A DNA stretch of 64,000 nt from Syntrophomonas sp. DTU019 (GCA_913757435.1 CAJYDM010000001.1:930001-994000), one strand, 5' to 3'. Numbered from the stretch's first letter, positions 18,887 to 28,538 are shown. The notes: generated by a model not told the origin, from the letters alone. Numbers and translations are program-made.

Positions 18887-20284
18887 TTGAAGGATAGCGT
18901 ACCTTCAAAATGGCAGATTCTAATAGCAGTACTGATACCGGTATTAATGGGACCGATTGATGCCAGTGTAGTATATGTGGCCTTTCCTAGTATGTCGGAA
19001 GTATTTAATGTTAGCGCCGACACGGTGGGTTGGGTAAGCATATCTTACCTGCTAGTCTTGAGCAGCTTCCAGCTTAGCTTTGGCAGGCTGGGTGATATGT
19101 TTGGTTTCAGGCGCATATTTCTGACGGGTATTGTTGCATTCACTATTGCTTCCGTTCTATGCGGCATGGCCTGGAGCATCGGGGCGCTTATTGCCTTCCG
19201 GGCAGTTCAGGCTATTGGCGCTGGAATGACTTCGGCCCTTGCCCCAGCCATTATTACGGCCATATTCCCACCGCAGGAAAGAGGCAAAGCTTTGGGGATG
19301 ATAGGTATGGTAGTTGCCCTGGGATTGGCTACTGGACCAAGCCTGGGCGGTCTGCTTTTAGATCTTTGGGGATGGCAAACCATATTTTTTATAAACATAC
19401 CCATTGGGATTATAGCCTTCTTGGCATGTTATAAGGTGATCCCCGAAAAAGAAGAACTAATTGAACAAAGATTTGACTGGATCGGAGCCTGGCTAGCCTT
19501 TATCAGCCTGGCTGCCTTGCTGTTTTTTATCAGTCGCGGGCAAAATTACCAATGGTCGGGAGCAATAATACTAATGGGGGCTCTGGCCTTCATTTCGGGT
19601 GTGTTGTTCATCATGCAGGAGCAAAAAACGCCAGAGCCAATGTTGGAACTGTCTCTGTTTCGCAGTCATGCCTTTACGGCCGGAAACATTGCCGCTCTAT
19701 TTCATTTTATGACCCAGTACATCCTTATTTTTATTACACCCTTCTATCTGCAACAGCAGCTTGATCTGGCACCTTCAAAGTTAGGAATTACTATGACCGC
19801 CTTTCCTCTCACCGTACTGCTGGCCGCACCTTTGAGCGGGATACTTTCGGATAAAATTGGCAACCGTCTGCTCTCCTCAGCTGGAGCTGTCTTATGTGCT
19901 GTGGGGGCATTAAGTCTTTCTTTTTTAGGTCCGGATGTGCTCCCTTCCGATGTATCCTGGCGGCTCAGCCTGTTCGGCCTGGGAACCGGCATGTTTCAAG
20001 CTCCCAACAATAGTGCCATAATGGGCGCTGTTCCCAAAAATCGCCTCGGTATTGCTGGTGGGGTGCTGGCTACCACACGCAATGTGGGTATGGTTCTGGG
20101 TATAGCTATTGGCAGCGCCGTACTTGTTGCCAGGCAGGCTTTTTATCTTTTGACTGACACCCCTCTTTCGGCCTGGTTGGCTATGCAGGAAGCTTATATT
20201 ACCGCCGCCTTTCTATCTGTGCTCTGCTTCGTAGGCTGCCTTTTTGCCAAGACTGAGAAAGAAAGCCCGGCTCGGAATATCTAA
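18887..20284 (+). CDS. MFS drug-efflux transporter, DHA2 family
   Basis: 465 residues with about 14 hydrophobic segments, the EmrB/QacA layout. Seen: PIDASVVYVAFPSM in segment 1, the motif A-like GRLGDMFGFRR, and motif C-like GLATGPSLGGLLLD that marks proton antiporters. Start is a TTG behind AGAGGT. It probably exports toxic compounds; the substrate is unknown. No regulator gene is adjacent. It is the first chromosomal gene right of the island. Confidence 0.88.
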   Translation: MKDSVPSKWQILIAVLIPVLMGPIDASVVYVAFPSMSEVFNVSADTVGWVSISYLLVLSSFQLSFGRLGDMFGFRRIFLTGIVAFTIASVLCGMAWSIGALIAFRAVQAIGAGMTSALAPAIITAIFPPQERGKALGMIGMVVALGLATGPSLGGLLLDLWGWQTIFFINIPIGIIAFLACYKVIPEKEELIEQRFDWIGAWLAFISLAALLFFISRGQNYQWSGAIILMGALAFISGVLFIMQEQKTPEPMLELSLFRSHAFTAGNIAALFHFMTQYILIFITPFYLQQQLDLAPSKLGITMTAFPLTVLLAAPLSGILSDKIGNRLLSSAGAVLCAVGALSLSFLGPDVLPSDVSWRLSLFGLGTGMFQAPNNSAIMGAVPKNRLGIAGGVLATTRNVGMVLGIAIGSAVLVARQAFYLLTDTPLSAWLAMQEAYITAAFLSVLCFVGCLFAKTEKESPARNI

Positions 20285-20417
20285 GACTTCAGATAGTGAC
20301 AGCAGGTAATCCTTAGTGGTCATAAAATAAGGCCCCTCCGTGAGCGGAGAAGCCTTGTGTGAGTAATATGTTCTGACCTGAAAGGAAAGATAACTTAAGT
20401 GTAAGCAGCATTTCAGG

Positions 20418-20633
20418 CTATTCGAGAACCACCAGAACAGCCCCTTCTTCAACCCGGTCGCCGACTTTAACTTTTATTTCTTTTACTACTCCATCGAATT
20501 CACTAAACACCGGATTTTCCATTTTCATTGCTTCTACAATTATTACTTCATCGTCTTCAGCAATTTGATCACCAACATTGATGTTTATTGCCAGTATTTT
20601 CCCTGCGATCGGACATTCTATATTATTTGCCAT
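20418..20633 (-). CDS. Biotinyl carrier protein (acetyl-CoA carboxylase / decarboxylase type)
   Basis: A 71-residue free-standing biotinyl domain. The biotinylation motif EAMKMEN is present with Lys 37 as the modified residue, and the two-fold barrel pattern GKILAININVGDQI / GVVKEIKVKVGDRV is clear. Its divergent neighbours are membrane subunits of a Na+-pumping decarboxylase, so it is probably the carrier moving CO2 from a carboxyltransferase to that pump. The carboxyltransferase is not in the window. Confidence 0.9.
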   Translation of the reverse strand: MANNIECPIAGKILAININVGDQIAEDDEVIIVEAMKMENPVFSEFDGVVKEIKVKVGDRVEEGAVLVVLE

Positions 20634-20827
20634 AATTTTAACCTCCTAATTAATGATATTTAATGTTCTTGTAGCCCTATTATAAAGCGCACCCAGCCGA
20701 CGATCCTTCTACCCACACCTCCTTGGAGAGAAACTAAGGAACTGATACCAACCTTTACTGCAATTATTATGCCAATTAATATGGTTTTTATCTTGCGCCC
20801 GGAAGGCTTTGAGTTACTAGATTAACT

Positions 20828-20875
20828 AAAGCATGTAGAATATGGAGGCATAAAGCAAGTAGAATATAGAGGCTG
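20828..20875. repeat. Two imperfect 24-bp tandem copies
   Basis: AAAGCATGTAGAATATGGAG and AAAGCAAGTAGAATATAGAG follow each other with a 24-base period in the gap between the carrier gene and the decarboxylase genes. Function unknown. Confidence 0.55.
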
Positions 20876-20928
20876 TATCAGACTGTGAATAATTCCCCCT
20901 TGAGAGCCAACCGGAAATACCATTCGTC

Positions 20929-21120
20929 TCACCCACGCCAATAAAGGTCACTGTTCATTATGTTGCCTATCTGTTTTGCTATCCATACAAGTGTAGGGTA
21001 ATTCGGACACTTTGTAACATACAGTGATATCTGATCATTATCTGTGGCTGCAATGTTAGACACGGAGTCAGCTATAAAACCAATTAAGGTCAGTCCCTGA
21101 ACTTGGCATGCGAATTGCAT
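20929..21120 (-). pseudogene. Possible relic of an fdhD-like gene end
   Basis: The frame contains ACQVQGLTLIGFIADS, which resembles the C-terminal strand of FdhD (formate dehydrogenase accessory sulfurtransferase), but the last residues of that family are missing and no ribosome site precedes the frame. It may be chance resemblance. The remaining 20640-21270 sequence shows no gene. Confidence 0.2.
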
Positions 21121-21273
21121 TTTATTAGTCCAGACTCTTACCTGTAGCTGGAGGAGGCTGTCTGTGCATTGGCCATAAGAGAGAATGTCTATCCCAGGGC
21201 AGCTTCCAGTTAACAGCGCTACTTATACTCTGAATATCAGGGAGAATCGACAATATTGATAGAGTGAAAGGGG

Positions 21274-21378
21274 ATGACAGGAAACATGTTTACAGCATCA
21301 CAGACACTGGTTGGTGCGGGTTTGGTCCTACTGGTTCTTATCGCCTTTGCGATACTTATCAGAAAGGAATTGCAGTAG
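21274..21378 (+). CDS. Small single-span membrane protein, decarboxylase-associated
   Basis: 34 residues: a short polar start, one hydrophobic span (LVGAGLVLLVLIAFAILI) and a charged tail RKELQ. An in-frame ATG at 21286 with AGGA close by is an alternative start. It sits directly before two genes for Na+-pumping decarboxylase membrane subunits and is probably a small accessory subunit. No family can be assigned at this length. Confidence 0.6.
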   Translation: MTGNMFTASQTLVGAGLVLLVLIAFAILIRKELQ

Positions 21379-21406
21379 ACGTTCAAAGGCTTGAAGGAGG
21401 GATAAA

Positions 21407-21550
21407 ATGGATTCTGTTATGTTAGCAATGCAAATTTATGGTCTGGGCATTATTATCGCATTTTTGCTTGCGGTTGTGATAAAACTCATGCTGTTCACTA
21501 TCCGGGTTTTCTCCCGCAATAATTCCAAAGATCCACAGCATGCTGAGTAG
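21407..21550 (+). CDS. Small OadG/gamma-like subunit of a Na+-pumping decarboxylase
   Basis: 47 residues with an ideal ribosome site (AAGGAGG, 6-base gap). One N-terminal membrane span (YGLGIIIAFLLAVVIKLM) is followed by a short polar tail NNSKDPQHAE. This is the layout of the small gamma/delta subunits that tether the carboxyltransferase to the beta subunit. It ends 17 bases before the beta-subunit gene. Confidence 0.75.
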   Translation: MDSVMLAMQIYGLGIIIAFLLAVVIKLMLFTIRVFSRNNSKDPQHAE

Positions 21551-21567
21551 AAAGTGAGGATAGTTTG

Positions 21568-22779
21568 ATGGATTTACTGTATATGTTTCAGGGTATCGGC
21601 ACTCTATTCGCCCAGGAACCCAATATTGTCATAGGAAGAATTGTGTTGATGTTCTTTGGCATGGCACTGGTTTTTCTAGGGTCCAAACATATTCTGGAAC
21701 CCCTGGTTATGATACCAATGGGATTCGGCATGGCTGCTATTAATGCCGGTATGCTCTTTATAGATGCGAACACAGTAGGAAATATCATAATTAATCCCCT
21801 GGTAACTGAAACCAACAGTCTAATTAGTATTTTACAGATAAACGTCTTTCAGCCCATATATACTTTTGCCTTCAGCAATAACCTGATCGCCTGTATTGTG
21901 TTTATGGGCGTCGGAGTGCTCTGCGACGTCGGGTATGTAATGAAATATCCTTTTACCTGTATGCTGATTGCTTTGTTTGCAGAGTTGGGTACTATCGCTA
22001 CTTATCCGGTTGCCATAGCTATGGGACTGCCCCCTGCACATGCTGCCGCAGCGTCTATAGTCGGTGGTGCGGATGGTCCGCTGGTTCTATTTTCGTCACT
22101 GATGCTTGCGCCGGAACTGTTTGTTCCCATAGCGGTTATCGCCTATCTTTACCTAAGCCTGTGCTATGGAGGCTATCCCTATATTATTAGGCTTCTAATT
22201 CCCAAGCAATATCGGGGCATAAAGATTAAGGTCACTGCTAAATCAACTGATGTCACTTCACAGGAAAAATTGATTTTCTCCGTAATTGCCTGCACGATTC
22301 TATGCCTGCTCCTGCCGGCAGCTGCCCCGTTGATGCTCAGTTTCTTCCTCGGAGTGGCTATCAGAGAATCTGGAGTAACCGCCTACATGAATATGATCGA
22401 GTCTACTTTCCTCTACGCCGCCACCTTCTTCTTGGGCTTGATGTTGGGTGTGTTGTGCGATGCCAACACCATTTTGAATCCGGTCATCCTGCCGCTCCTT
22501 ATCCTGGGTGTTGTGGCCCTGGGGCTTTCCGCCATAGGCGGCATTATTGGCGGTTATTTCATCTACATTATCAACAACAAGAACTTTAATCCGACCATAG
22601 GAGTTGCCGGGGTCTCCTGTGTGCCCAGCACAGCTAAGATAGCCCAGCATGAAGTGACTGCGGTGAAAAGGGCAACCATTATTCTGCAGTACGCCATGGG
22701 TGCAAACATTTGTGGTGTTATGACCAGCGCCATACTGACCGGGATATATATTACAGTCATACCTATGATTGGCAAATAG
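21568..22779 (+). CDS. Na+-translocating decarboxylase beta subunit (OadB/GcdB/MmdB family)
   Basis: About 403 residues, strongly hydrophobic, with the family motifs ASIVGGADGPLVLF and PTIGVAGVSCVPSTAK. The beta subunit decarboxylates carboxybiotin on the carrier and couples this to Na+ export. The substrate acid (glutaconyl-CoA, methylmalonyl-CoA, oxaloacetate or malonate) is set by the missing alpha subunit. ATG at 21568 is chosen (GAGGA 7 bases upstream) over an adjacent TTG. Last gene of a three-gene operon. Confidence 0.92.
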   Translation: MDLLYMFQGIGTLFAQEPNIVIGRIVLMFFGMALVFLGSKHILEPLVMIPMGFGMAAINAGMLFIDANTVGNIIINPLVTETNSLISILQINVFQPIYTFAFSNNLIACIVFMGVGVLCDVGYVMKYPFTCMLIALFAELGTIATYPVAIAMGLPPAHAAAASIVGGADGPLVLFSSLMLAPELFVPIAVIAYLYLSLCYGGYPYIIRLLIPKQYRGIKIKVTAKSTDVTSQEKLIFSVIACTILCLLLPAAAPLMLSFFLGVAIRESGVTAYMNMIESTFLYAATFFLGLMLGVLCDANTILNPVILPLLILGVVALGLSAIGGIIGGYFIYIINNKNFNPTIGVAGVSCVPSTAKIAQHEVTAVKRATIILQYAMGANICGVMTSAILTGIYITVIPMIGK

Positions 22780-22871
22780 CATAGCCTAGCTTAGGGCTCT
22801 CTTCATCCTGTCTTAAAAGAGCACTGGCTGCAAAATGAATAGCCCCTTCCATTAGGTGTACCATTTACCAG

Positions 22872-22940
22872 ACATGGGTTCACAGCTGCTATATACAACA
22901 CTGACTTGGCAGGCAGCTGAACCCATGTTTCTCCTTTTTA
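22872..22940 (+). terminator. Terminator of the decarboxylase operon
   Basis: Long inverted repeat ACATGGGTTCA...CAGCTG against CAGCTGAACCCATGT around a 20-base loop, followed by TTTCTCCTTTTTA. Confidence 0.8.
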
Positions 22941-24201
22941 TCGAGGTACAATGTTGCTTTTTACCGTCACTGAATACCTCGCCAAGTTACAGTCTCTCTA
23001 TAAGTCTTAATAAGTCTTAGCGATAAAAAGAGAAGTGACTGGGCATCCATTCGCAAAGCGGAGGTTGTTTTGATTATCAGGGCGTACAGGCCTGGAAGGT
23101 CAGTATTTTACCTGCCGTTTTGGTACGAATATTGCATTATTTAATAACAAGTCAAAGGTTTACACCCTACGCAACAAATGCCGCACTAAATTTGAAAGGA
23201 TGATGTATGTAAGCCTAAGATGAAACTGGGGCAATTGTAGCCCTAGCCCTTCTAACTCCTCTTCTACAATTTTATTATTTGTGCGTTTCCCGCCATAAGT
23301 TATACTTGGCGGGAATTTTTTATCTGTGTTTGAAGGGGAATATCTTGGCTGTTTGGTGACAAGCAGGCGCGAACTGTTGATATAGATCGTGCTGATGAGG
23401 GGTGAGTGGAAGGGAACCTTGTCAGGCTATAGTATTTATTTGCTTGTCGGGTAGCAGGCGGGTATGATGCTGACATCCGATTTTAAAGAGGGTGATAACG
23501 GCTAAAAGTGGTGTGAGGTAATACATACAAGTGTGTCATCCACTATACACCTACCTGCACAGCCAGCAGGCTTGCCCGGAACTTCATATCCTTGGTACAG
23601 CAATCAACTCGGGCTATAGGCCGGGGTGGATATCATGGCCCCTGGAGCAGAGCTCCAACAATGGCTACCTTACAACTCTCTTAACAAATTGCAGCGGAAT
23701 GTTGACATCTGTCTGCAGGAACCGTGGCAGGGTAAAACCATGTTAACAGAATAGCATCGCAATCAAGGGTTAGTCATTAATTATATAACAATGCCATATG
23801 TCAACCGGGCAGATATCCCCAAACTGTTTGAGGTATACTGATAAACCCTGCTGGCCATATGGCTGAATTGTACACTAATTCATACAGGTGTATGCATAAA
23901 GGGACAAATTGATCGAATAATGTTTGCCGGACTATGCTGGTCTTTCTCGCGTGCCTTGAAGAGAAATCCCTTTCCGCCCAGCCCAGCGTTGTGGAATGGG
24001 CCAGAAAGGTTACAAAAAATTTATAGAAGGAGGAGAATTGTATAATACTTTATTAATGCAAAAATGATGCCATTACAATTACCAGAGATATCAGCGCGGG
24101 GGTTCGGTATAATTGTACTTCAAGTGTTAAATTGAGTGATCCGGTGGCTGGTTAGGTATGGAGGGTTAATTCCAATAGCTTCTGTTGAAACGGCCATTTG
24201 T
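22941..24201. other. 1.26-kb gap without a supported protein gene
   Basis: Only short frames lacking ribosome sites occur. Two hairpins end in T-rich tails: AATTGTAG/CTACAATT at about 23232-23275, and CCCGCCA/TGGCGGG with TTTTTT at 23289-23321. The latter could end an untranslated transcript from about 23130. AAGGAGGAG at 24027-24035 precedes only a 9-codon frame. Confidence 0.5.
23289..23321 (+). terminator. Terminator of an unknown transcript
   Basis: Perfect 7-bp stem CCCGCCA/TGGCGGG with an 11-base loop and an AATTTTTTAT tail. No gene with a ribosome site precedes it. Confidence 0.7.
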
Positions 24202-24984
24202 TTAGGCCAGGAACAACAAGAGCAAAATGAGCAGCAAGACTAATCCTGAGGAATAAAAGTCGCTTTTGTTTAAGACGAGTTCATTCAGGTAAGTCCGGGG
24301 ACCGGGCTGGTAACCCCTTGCTTCCATGGCCTGCACCAGTTCATCGGAGCGGCGTATAATGTTCATGACCAAAGGGGTAGACAGGTATACCAGCAGGCGG
24401 ATTTTTTCCTGTACCCCAACGTATTTCATAGCGACTCCTCGCGCCGCAGCAGCTTGGTGTATCTGCAGCATCTCCCGCTGCAACAGGGGGATAAAGCGCA
24501 GGGCCATACTGACCATCAAGGCAGCATTGTGGGAGGATATTCTGACTATCTTCAAGGGTCTCAAAAGGTGCTCCAGAGCCATAGTGATTTCAATGTGAGA
24601 GGTGGTCATGGTCAAGAGTGATGCTGCCAGAAGCAGAAGGAAAAACCTGCTTAGCTGAAAAGTCCCCAGGTACAGCCCTTCGCGGCTGATCGCAATAGGA
24701 ATTGGGGGTATGGCTGCTAGTTGAGTTCCGGGAGTAGTGAATATATAGACCAGGAACAGAATGGCAAAGAAAGGCCATACCGGCCGGGTGGATAGAAAAA
24801 GCTCTAACGGTCTGATCTTACTGCAAAGAGTGATAGTCAGCAAGAATAGCGCTGTGACCAACAAACCCCCAGGGCCGGTTTTAAGTATCACCACACTCAG
24901 GGCCAGGACTGAAATCAGCTTTACGCGAGGATCAGTACTGTGCAGAGGCGAGTCGCGATCGATATACTGTCCGATCTCATGCAT
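24202..24984 (-). CDS. ecfT: Energy-coupling factor transporter transmembrane protein EcfT
   Basis: Membrane scaffold of an ECF vitamin transporter: five or so hydrophobic segments and the two cytoplasmic coupling motifs AAAARGVAM (ARG) and QAMEARGYQ (ARG). The start at 24984 (MHEIGQYIDRDSPLH) matches the family N terminus and overlaps the ecfA stop (ATGCATGA), giving translational coupling; an upstream ATG at 25008 also has AAGGA. Operon bioY-ecfA-ecfT implies biotin uptake. Confidence 0.92.
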   Translation of the reverse strand: MHEIGQYIDRDSPLHSTDPRVKLISVLALSVVILKTGPGGLLVTALFLLTITLCSKIRPLELFLSTRPVWPFFAILFLVYIFTTPGTQLAAIPPIPIAISREGLYLGTFQLSRFFLLLLAASLLTMTTSHIEITMALEHLLRPLKIVRISSHNAALMVSMALRFIPLLQREMLQIHQAAAARGVAMKYVGVQEKIRLLVYLSTPLVMNIIRRSDELVQAMEARGYQPGPRTYLNELVLNKSDFYSSGLVLLLILLLLFLA

Positions 24985-25852
24985 AACCGCTCGCTCCCCT
25001 GACTTCATATTCGTCCTTAGCAAGGTGACTGGTGCTTAGCCAGGCTTTGATCTCCTCAACCGCCTCATCTATAGTGACAACTGGTTTCCGCGCTTTATAA
25101 CCGGCTTCCTGCAGCCTCAAGGTCAGTTCCACCAGCAGCGGGGGAGCAAGCCCCTTCGATTTTAGCAGATCACTATTCCCTAATACCTGGTGAGACGGCC
25201 CGTCGGAGATTACCCTCCCATCACACATTAATAAAACCCGCTTGGCCTGCAGAGCCTCATCCATATTGTGGGTGACATGCACCACCGCTATGTTTTCAGC
25301 AATAAGCCGGGTCAATATTGATAGGACTTTATCCCTGCCGTAGGGATCCAGAGAGGAGGTAGCCTCGTCCAATACTATATAAGATGGGTTCATGGCCAAA
25401 AGACCGGCTAGGGCCAGGAGCTGTTTCTCTCCGCCAGACAATGTATGGGGAAGACGTTTCTCGTATCCGTCCAAGCCGACCAACTCCAAAGCCATACCTA
25501 CCCGGCGGCGGATTTCAGCGCTGGGCAGGCGCAGATTCCCCGGCCCAAAAGCCACATCTTCTTCCACGCTCATGCCCACTATCTGATTTTCAGGGTTTTG
25601 GAAAACCATGCCCACTTTGCGCCTGATCTCAGCGTGATGGCGCACTTCCCGGCTGTTCAGGCCGTCAATTATAACCTCGCCGCGGCTGGGCAGGAGCAGT
25701 GCATTGAAATGCCTGGTGAGAGTGGTTTTCCCACAGCCATTGGCGCCGACCAGGGCTATGTATTCACCTTCCCTGATGTGCAGATCTATATCCTTCAGGT
25801 AGGCCTCTTCACCTGGCTTATAGGAGTAGCTCAGATTTTCTATAGATATCAT
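24977..25852 (-). CDS. ecfA: Energy-coupling factor ABC ATPase
   Basis: ATPase of the ECF transporter, 291 residues: Walker A GANGCGKTT (36-44), signature LSGGEKQLL, Walker B YIVLDEATSSLDP and the switch His in VVHVTHN. Only one ATPase gene is present, so it may act as a homodimer or pair with one encoded elsewhere. It lies 9 bases after bioY and overlaps ecfT. Confidence 0.95.
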   Translation of the reverse strand: MISIENLSYSYKPGEEAYLKDIDLHIREGEYIALVGANGCGKTTLTRHFNALLLPSRGEVIIDGLNSREVRHHAEIRRKVGMVFQNPENQIVGMSVEEDVAFGPGNLRLPSAEIRRRVGMALELVGLDGYEKRLPHTLSGGEKQLLALAGLLAMNPSYIVLDEATSSLDPYGRDKVLSILTRLIAENIAVVHVTHNMDEALQAKRVLLMCDGRVISDGPSHQVLGNSDLLKSKGLAPPLLVELTLRLQEAGYKARKPVVTIDEAVEEIKAWLSTSHLAKDEYEVRGASGYA

Positions 25853-25861
25853 GTGATCCTC

Positions 25862-26404
25862 CTATTTAGTCATTATTCTGCCCCTCAGCCTGACAGTTAA
25901 CATGGCTGCGGCACTCAGTTTGATCGCCTCCGGAATAATAAAGGGCAGCACTCCTACCAATATAGCCTTTACCGGCGCCAGCTGGGCGATGAAGGCTAAC
26001 TGCAAAGTACCCAGGGTGTAGATAACCACATTTCCCGCCAGTATGGCCATGGCGGTGTACATCAATCCGGCCTGTTTACGAGCTTCCATTATTCTTCCGA
26101 TCACATAAGCCCCAACGATAAATCCGATCAGATAGCCCCCGGTAGGTCCAAACAATACCCCTAAGCCAGCCTTGCCGCCTGCAAATACCGGCAGGCCGAT
26201 ACAGCCCAGGAGGACATACACTACCTGGCTCATGGCCCCGGCATAACCTCCCAGGAGGGTGCCGGCTATTGCCGTAAAGAAAGTCTGTAAAGTGAAGGGG
26301 ATAGGCTGCAGAGGGATGACGATAAAGGCACCGATTGCGGTCAGGGCTCCGAACATGGAGGAATACACCATTGAGCGCAAGGGGCTTGATTTTGACGAAT
26401 ACAT
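25862..26404 (-). CDS. bioY: Biotin transporter BioY (ECF S component)
   Basis: Substrate-binding membrane subunit, 180 residues with about six hydrophobic segments. BioY motifs IPFTLQTFF and FGPTGGYLIGF are present. It imports biotin together with EcfA and EcfT. First gene of the operon; a promoter overlapped by a BirA operator lies directly upstream, so uptake is predicted to be shut down when biotin is plentiful. The local need for biotin is clear from the biotinyl carrier gene at 20.4 kb. Confidence 0.95.
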   Translation of the reverse strand: MYSSKSSPLRSMVYSSMFGALTAIGAFIVIPLQPIPFTLQTFFTAIAGTLLGGYAGAMSQVVYVLLGCIGLPVFAGGKAGLGVLFGPTGGYLIGFIVGAYVIGRIMEARKQAGLMYTAMAILAGNVVIYTLGTLQLAFIAQLAPVKAILVGVLPFIIPEAIKLSAAAMLTVRLRGRIMTK

Positions 26405-26437
26405 GGCCGGGCCTCCTACATTGGACGATTTAAGACC

Positions 26438-26493
26438 ATAATATCCCGGCTAGCTTATATTGTCAACCTAAATCACAATTATGCAGTTAACAA
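26438..26493 (-). promoter_or_regulatory. bioY promoter overlapped by a BirA operator
   Basis: Plus-strand half-sites TTGTCAACC (26460-26468) and AGTTAACAA (26485-26493) with a 16-base gap match the Firmicute BirA box TTGTTAACC-N14-16-GGTTAACAA with two changes. On the minus strand the operator contains TTGACA, followed after 17 bases by TATTAT (26438-26443), a strong promoter facing bioY. Confidence 0.85.
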
Positions 26494-27488
26494 TTACTGA
26501 GATTCATCGGCCGGGTGGTGCAAAAAAACCTCTCCGGACATAATCTGGTGTATATTGCCCATAGCATCCCGGACCATTAAGAAACCGTTGTTGTCGATGT
26601 CTATAGCTCTGGCGTAGGAAACCCCTTTGATGCCGTCCAGCTTAATATCTTTGCCGATAACTGTGGAAAGTTCCCGGACTTTTTCCAGAATATCCGCAAA
26701 GCCACCGCGCAGTAATTGCTGATAGCGTTTTTCCAATTGCAGCAGCAATTCTTGCAGCAGCGGGATGCGGGGAACATGATGCCCGACCTCTTCCAAGACC
26801 GAAGTGGCCGTTTGGCGAAACTCCTCGGGAAAGTCTTCTCTGAGCTGATTAACATTTAGGCCGATGCCGGTGACGATATATTCTATGCCGTCCATGTCGG
26901 TGACCGCTTCAGTCAATATCCCAGATATTTTACGTTCTTTTATCAAAATATCGTTAGGCCATTTGATGCCCGGCTCTAAACCTAAATGACTCTGCAGGGT
27001 ATCGGCAATGGCCACAGCGATGAACAGGGTTACGCGAGAAAGCTCGTTTAAAGGCAAGGGGGGGCGCAGAATAAGAGACACATAGATGCCCTGCGCGGGC
27101 TTTGAATCCCACACCCGCCCCTTCGGCCCCGCCCTGCAGTCTGCTGTTCGGCTATAATGACTGTTCCCTCAGGATAGTCCTGGGCAGCCAGCTTGCGGGC
27201 GTAAATGTTAGTCGAGTCTATCTCCGTAAAATAATAGTAATGGTCCTGCCCGAACGCCTGTGTGCGCAGGCCAGGCTGAACTTCCGCAGCTGAAAGTATA
27301 TCAGGTGGAGCAGCCAGGCGGTATCCTTTCTTGGGGGAGGTCTCAATTTCATATCCCGCTGCCTGCAAGGCCTTGACCTGCTTCCATATGGAAGTACGGC
27401 TCACTCCCATATCCTTGCTCAAGGCCTCTCCTGACACCCATTGGCCCTGCTTTTCTCGCATAGCCTTGAGGATAGTGTCGCGCCGCAT
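26494..27488 (-). pseudogene. birA: Biotin-protein ligase/biotin repressor BirA, frameshifted
   Basis: N-terminal part (from 27488): winged-helix DNA-binding domain (SRTSIWKQVKALQAAGY) and ligase start EIDSTN...AGRGRRG. The rest continues in another frame as VWDSKPAQGIYVSLILRPPL, with KWPNDI and the C-terminal SH3-like domain. One base is missing in the C-rich run near 27114-27121 (plus strand). BirA both attaches biotin and represses bio genes. As it is normally essential, a sequence error or another ligase gene is likely. Confidence 0.88.
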
Positions 27489-27860
27489 GTTAACGCCTCC
27501 TATGTTAACCTGTTGCTATTATTATAGCTGACAATTATGTTGAAGCCTACGTAAACGAAAATTTCATATCCTTGCAACCATAGACCAAGTTGTAAATCAA
27601 AGCAGTCAGTAAATATGCCAGTCATACCAAACGATATCAGTGAGCTACTCTTTCCGTGGTTGTCAGTTTGGATCGGATCGATCAATGCACCCTCACCGAA
27701 TTAAGAGCCGAAGCCAGGGGGGCCATCCCGGCCAAACCCTGGCGTTAATGGCAAGCGAATTTTACAACCATAAAGGGGGATTGCCATCCAGAACCTGAAG
27801 ACCTTTTCCGGGACACCAAAACGCCGCGGGTTGAAGTGAATAGACAGGATCGGGCAGGTA
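27489..27860. other. Intergenic region upstream of birA
   Basis: No gene seen. Close to birA two GTTAAC words (27489-27494 and 27504-27509 on the plus strand) flank the ribosome site and could be BirA half-sites for autoregulation; TATAAT on the minus strand at about 27519-27524 may be the -10. Around 27700-27740 short GC-rich inverted segments occur. Confidence 0.4.
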
Positions 27861-28499
27861 TTAAACAATCAACGCCGAGTATAGAAAAAAACCCCCCATG
27901 CCTATCAGGAACAGGCCGCACATGAATATGATCGTATTGTAGTAACTCTCTTTGATGAACTTTTGTCCCCCCGCGATTGATGCTGAAATAAGAGTATACC
28001 ATAACAGATCCGATAAGATGTGACCGCTGTAGAATGATGCTACTCCAATGGTTCCGGCCGGAAAGGCCAGGACCAGGTAGCCCAGGCCTACGGTAGCCCA
28101 CCAGATGGACCAGAACGGATTGGAAATACTCAACAGTACACCTACCAGCGCGGGATGCATATCAGTAGACAATCTGCCAGAAGGCCTGGAGCTTTCTAGC
28201 TGTACCCTCCCGGCCTGAGCGTCACGGCTCATGTTATAACCAAGATATATCAAGAATAAACCCCCTACCAATGCAATCACCAGGGTGACTTCACTTCTGG
28301 TCAGAAAAGCTGATAGGCCGGCCATCAAAGCCAGGATTAGCAGCAATTCCAGCATAGCATGGCCAAATACTATCATCGGGCCGGCCAGCCATCCCCGGCG
28401 CGCGCTGGAAGCTATGGTGGCTGATAACAGCGGGCCGGGCATCATGGCTCCGGAAAGCCCCACCAGAAATGCGGTTATAAATAAGGCAGAGAGGGTCAT
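27861..28499 (-). CDS. LysE-family amino-acid/metabolite exporter
   Basis: About 212 residues with six hydrophobic segments; the family signature near the N terminus, FLVGLSGAMMPGPLLS, is clear, with ISNPFW later. Members export amino acids or related small molecules; the substrate is unknown. I start at 28499 (MTLSALF), which matches the family, although an in-frame ATG at 28538 would add a charged leader; neither has an ideal ribosome site. No regulator is adjacent. Confidence 0.85.
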   Translation of the reverse strand: MTLSALFITAFLVGLSGAMMPGPLLSATIASSARRGWLAGPMIVFGHAMLELLLILALMAGLSAFLTRSEVTLVIALVGGLFLIYLGYNMSRDAQAGRVQLESSRPSGRLSTDMHPALVGVLLSISNPFWSIWWATVGLGYLVLAFPAGTIGVASFYSGHILSDLLWYTLISASIAGGQKFIKESYYNTIIFMCGLFLIGMGGFFLYSALIV

Positions 28500-28538
28500 A
28501 TGTTTATAAACACTCCGTTTCTGTAGTTTAAGCAGCAT

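Noticed and set aside
23531-23746. 71-residue protein
   Set aside because: No ribosome site, no recognisable composition or family, lies in a gene-free gap.
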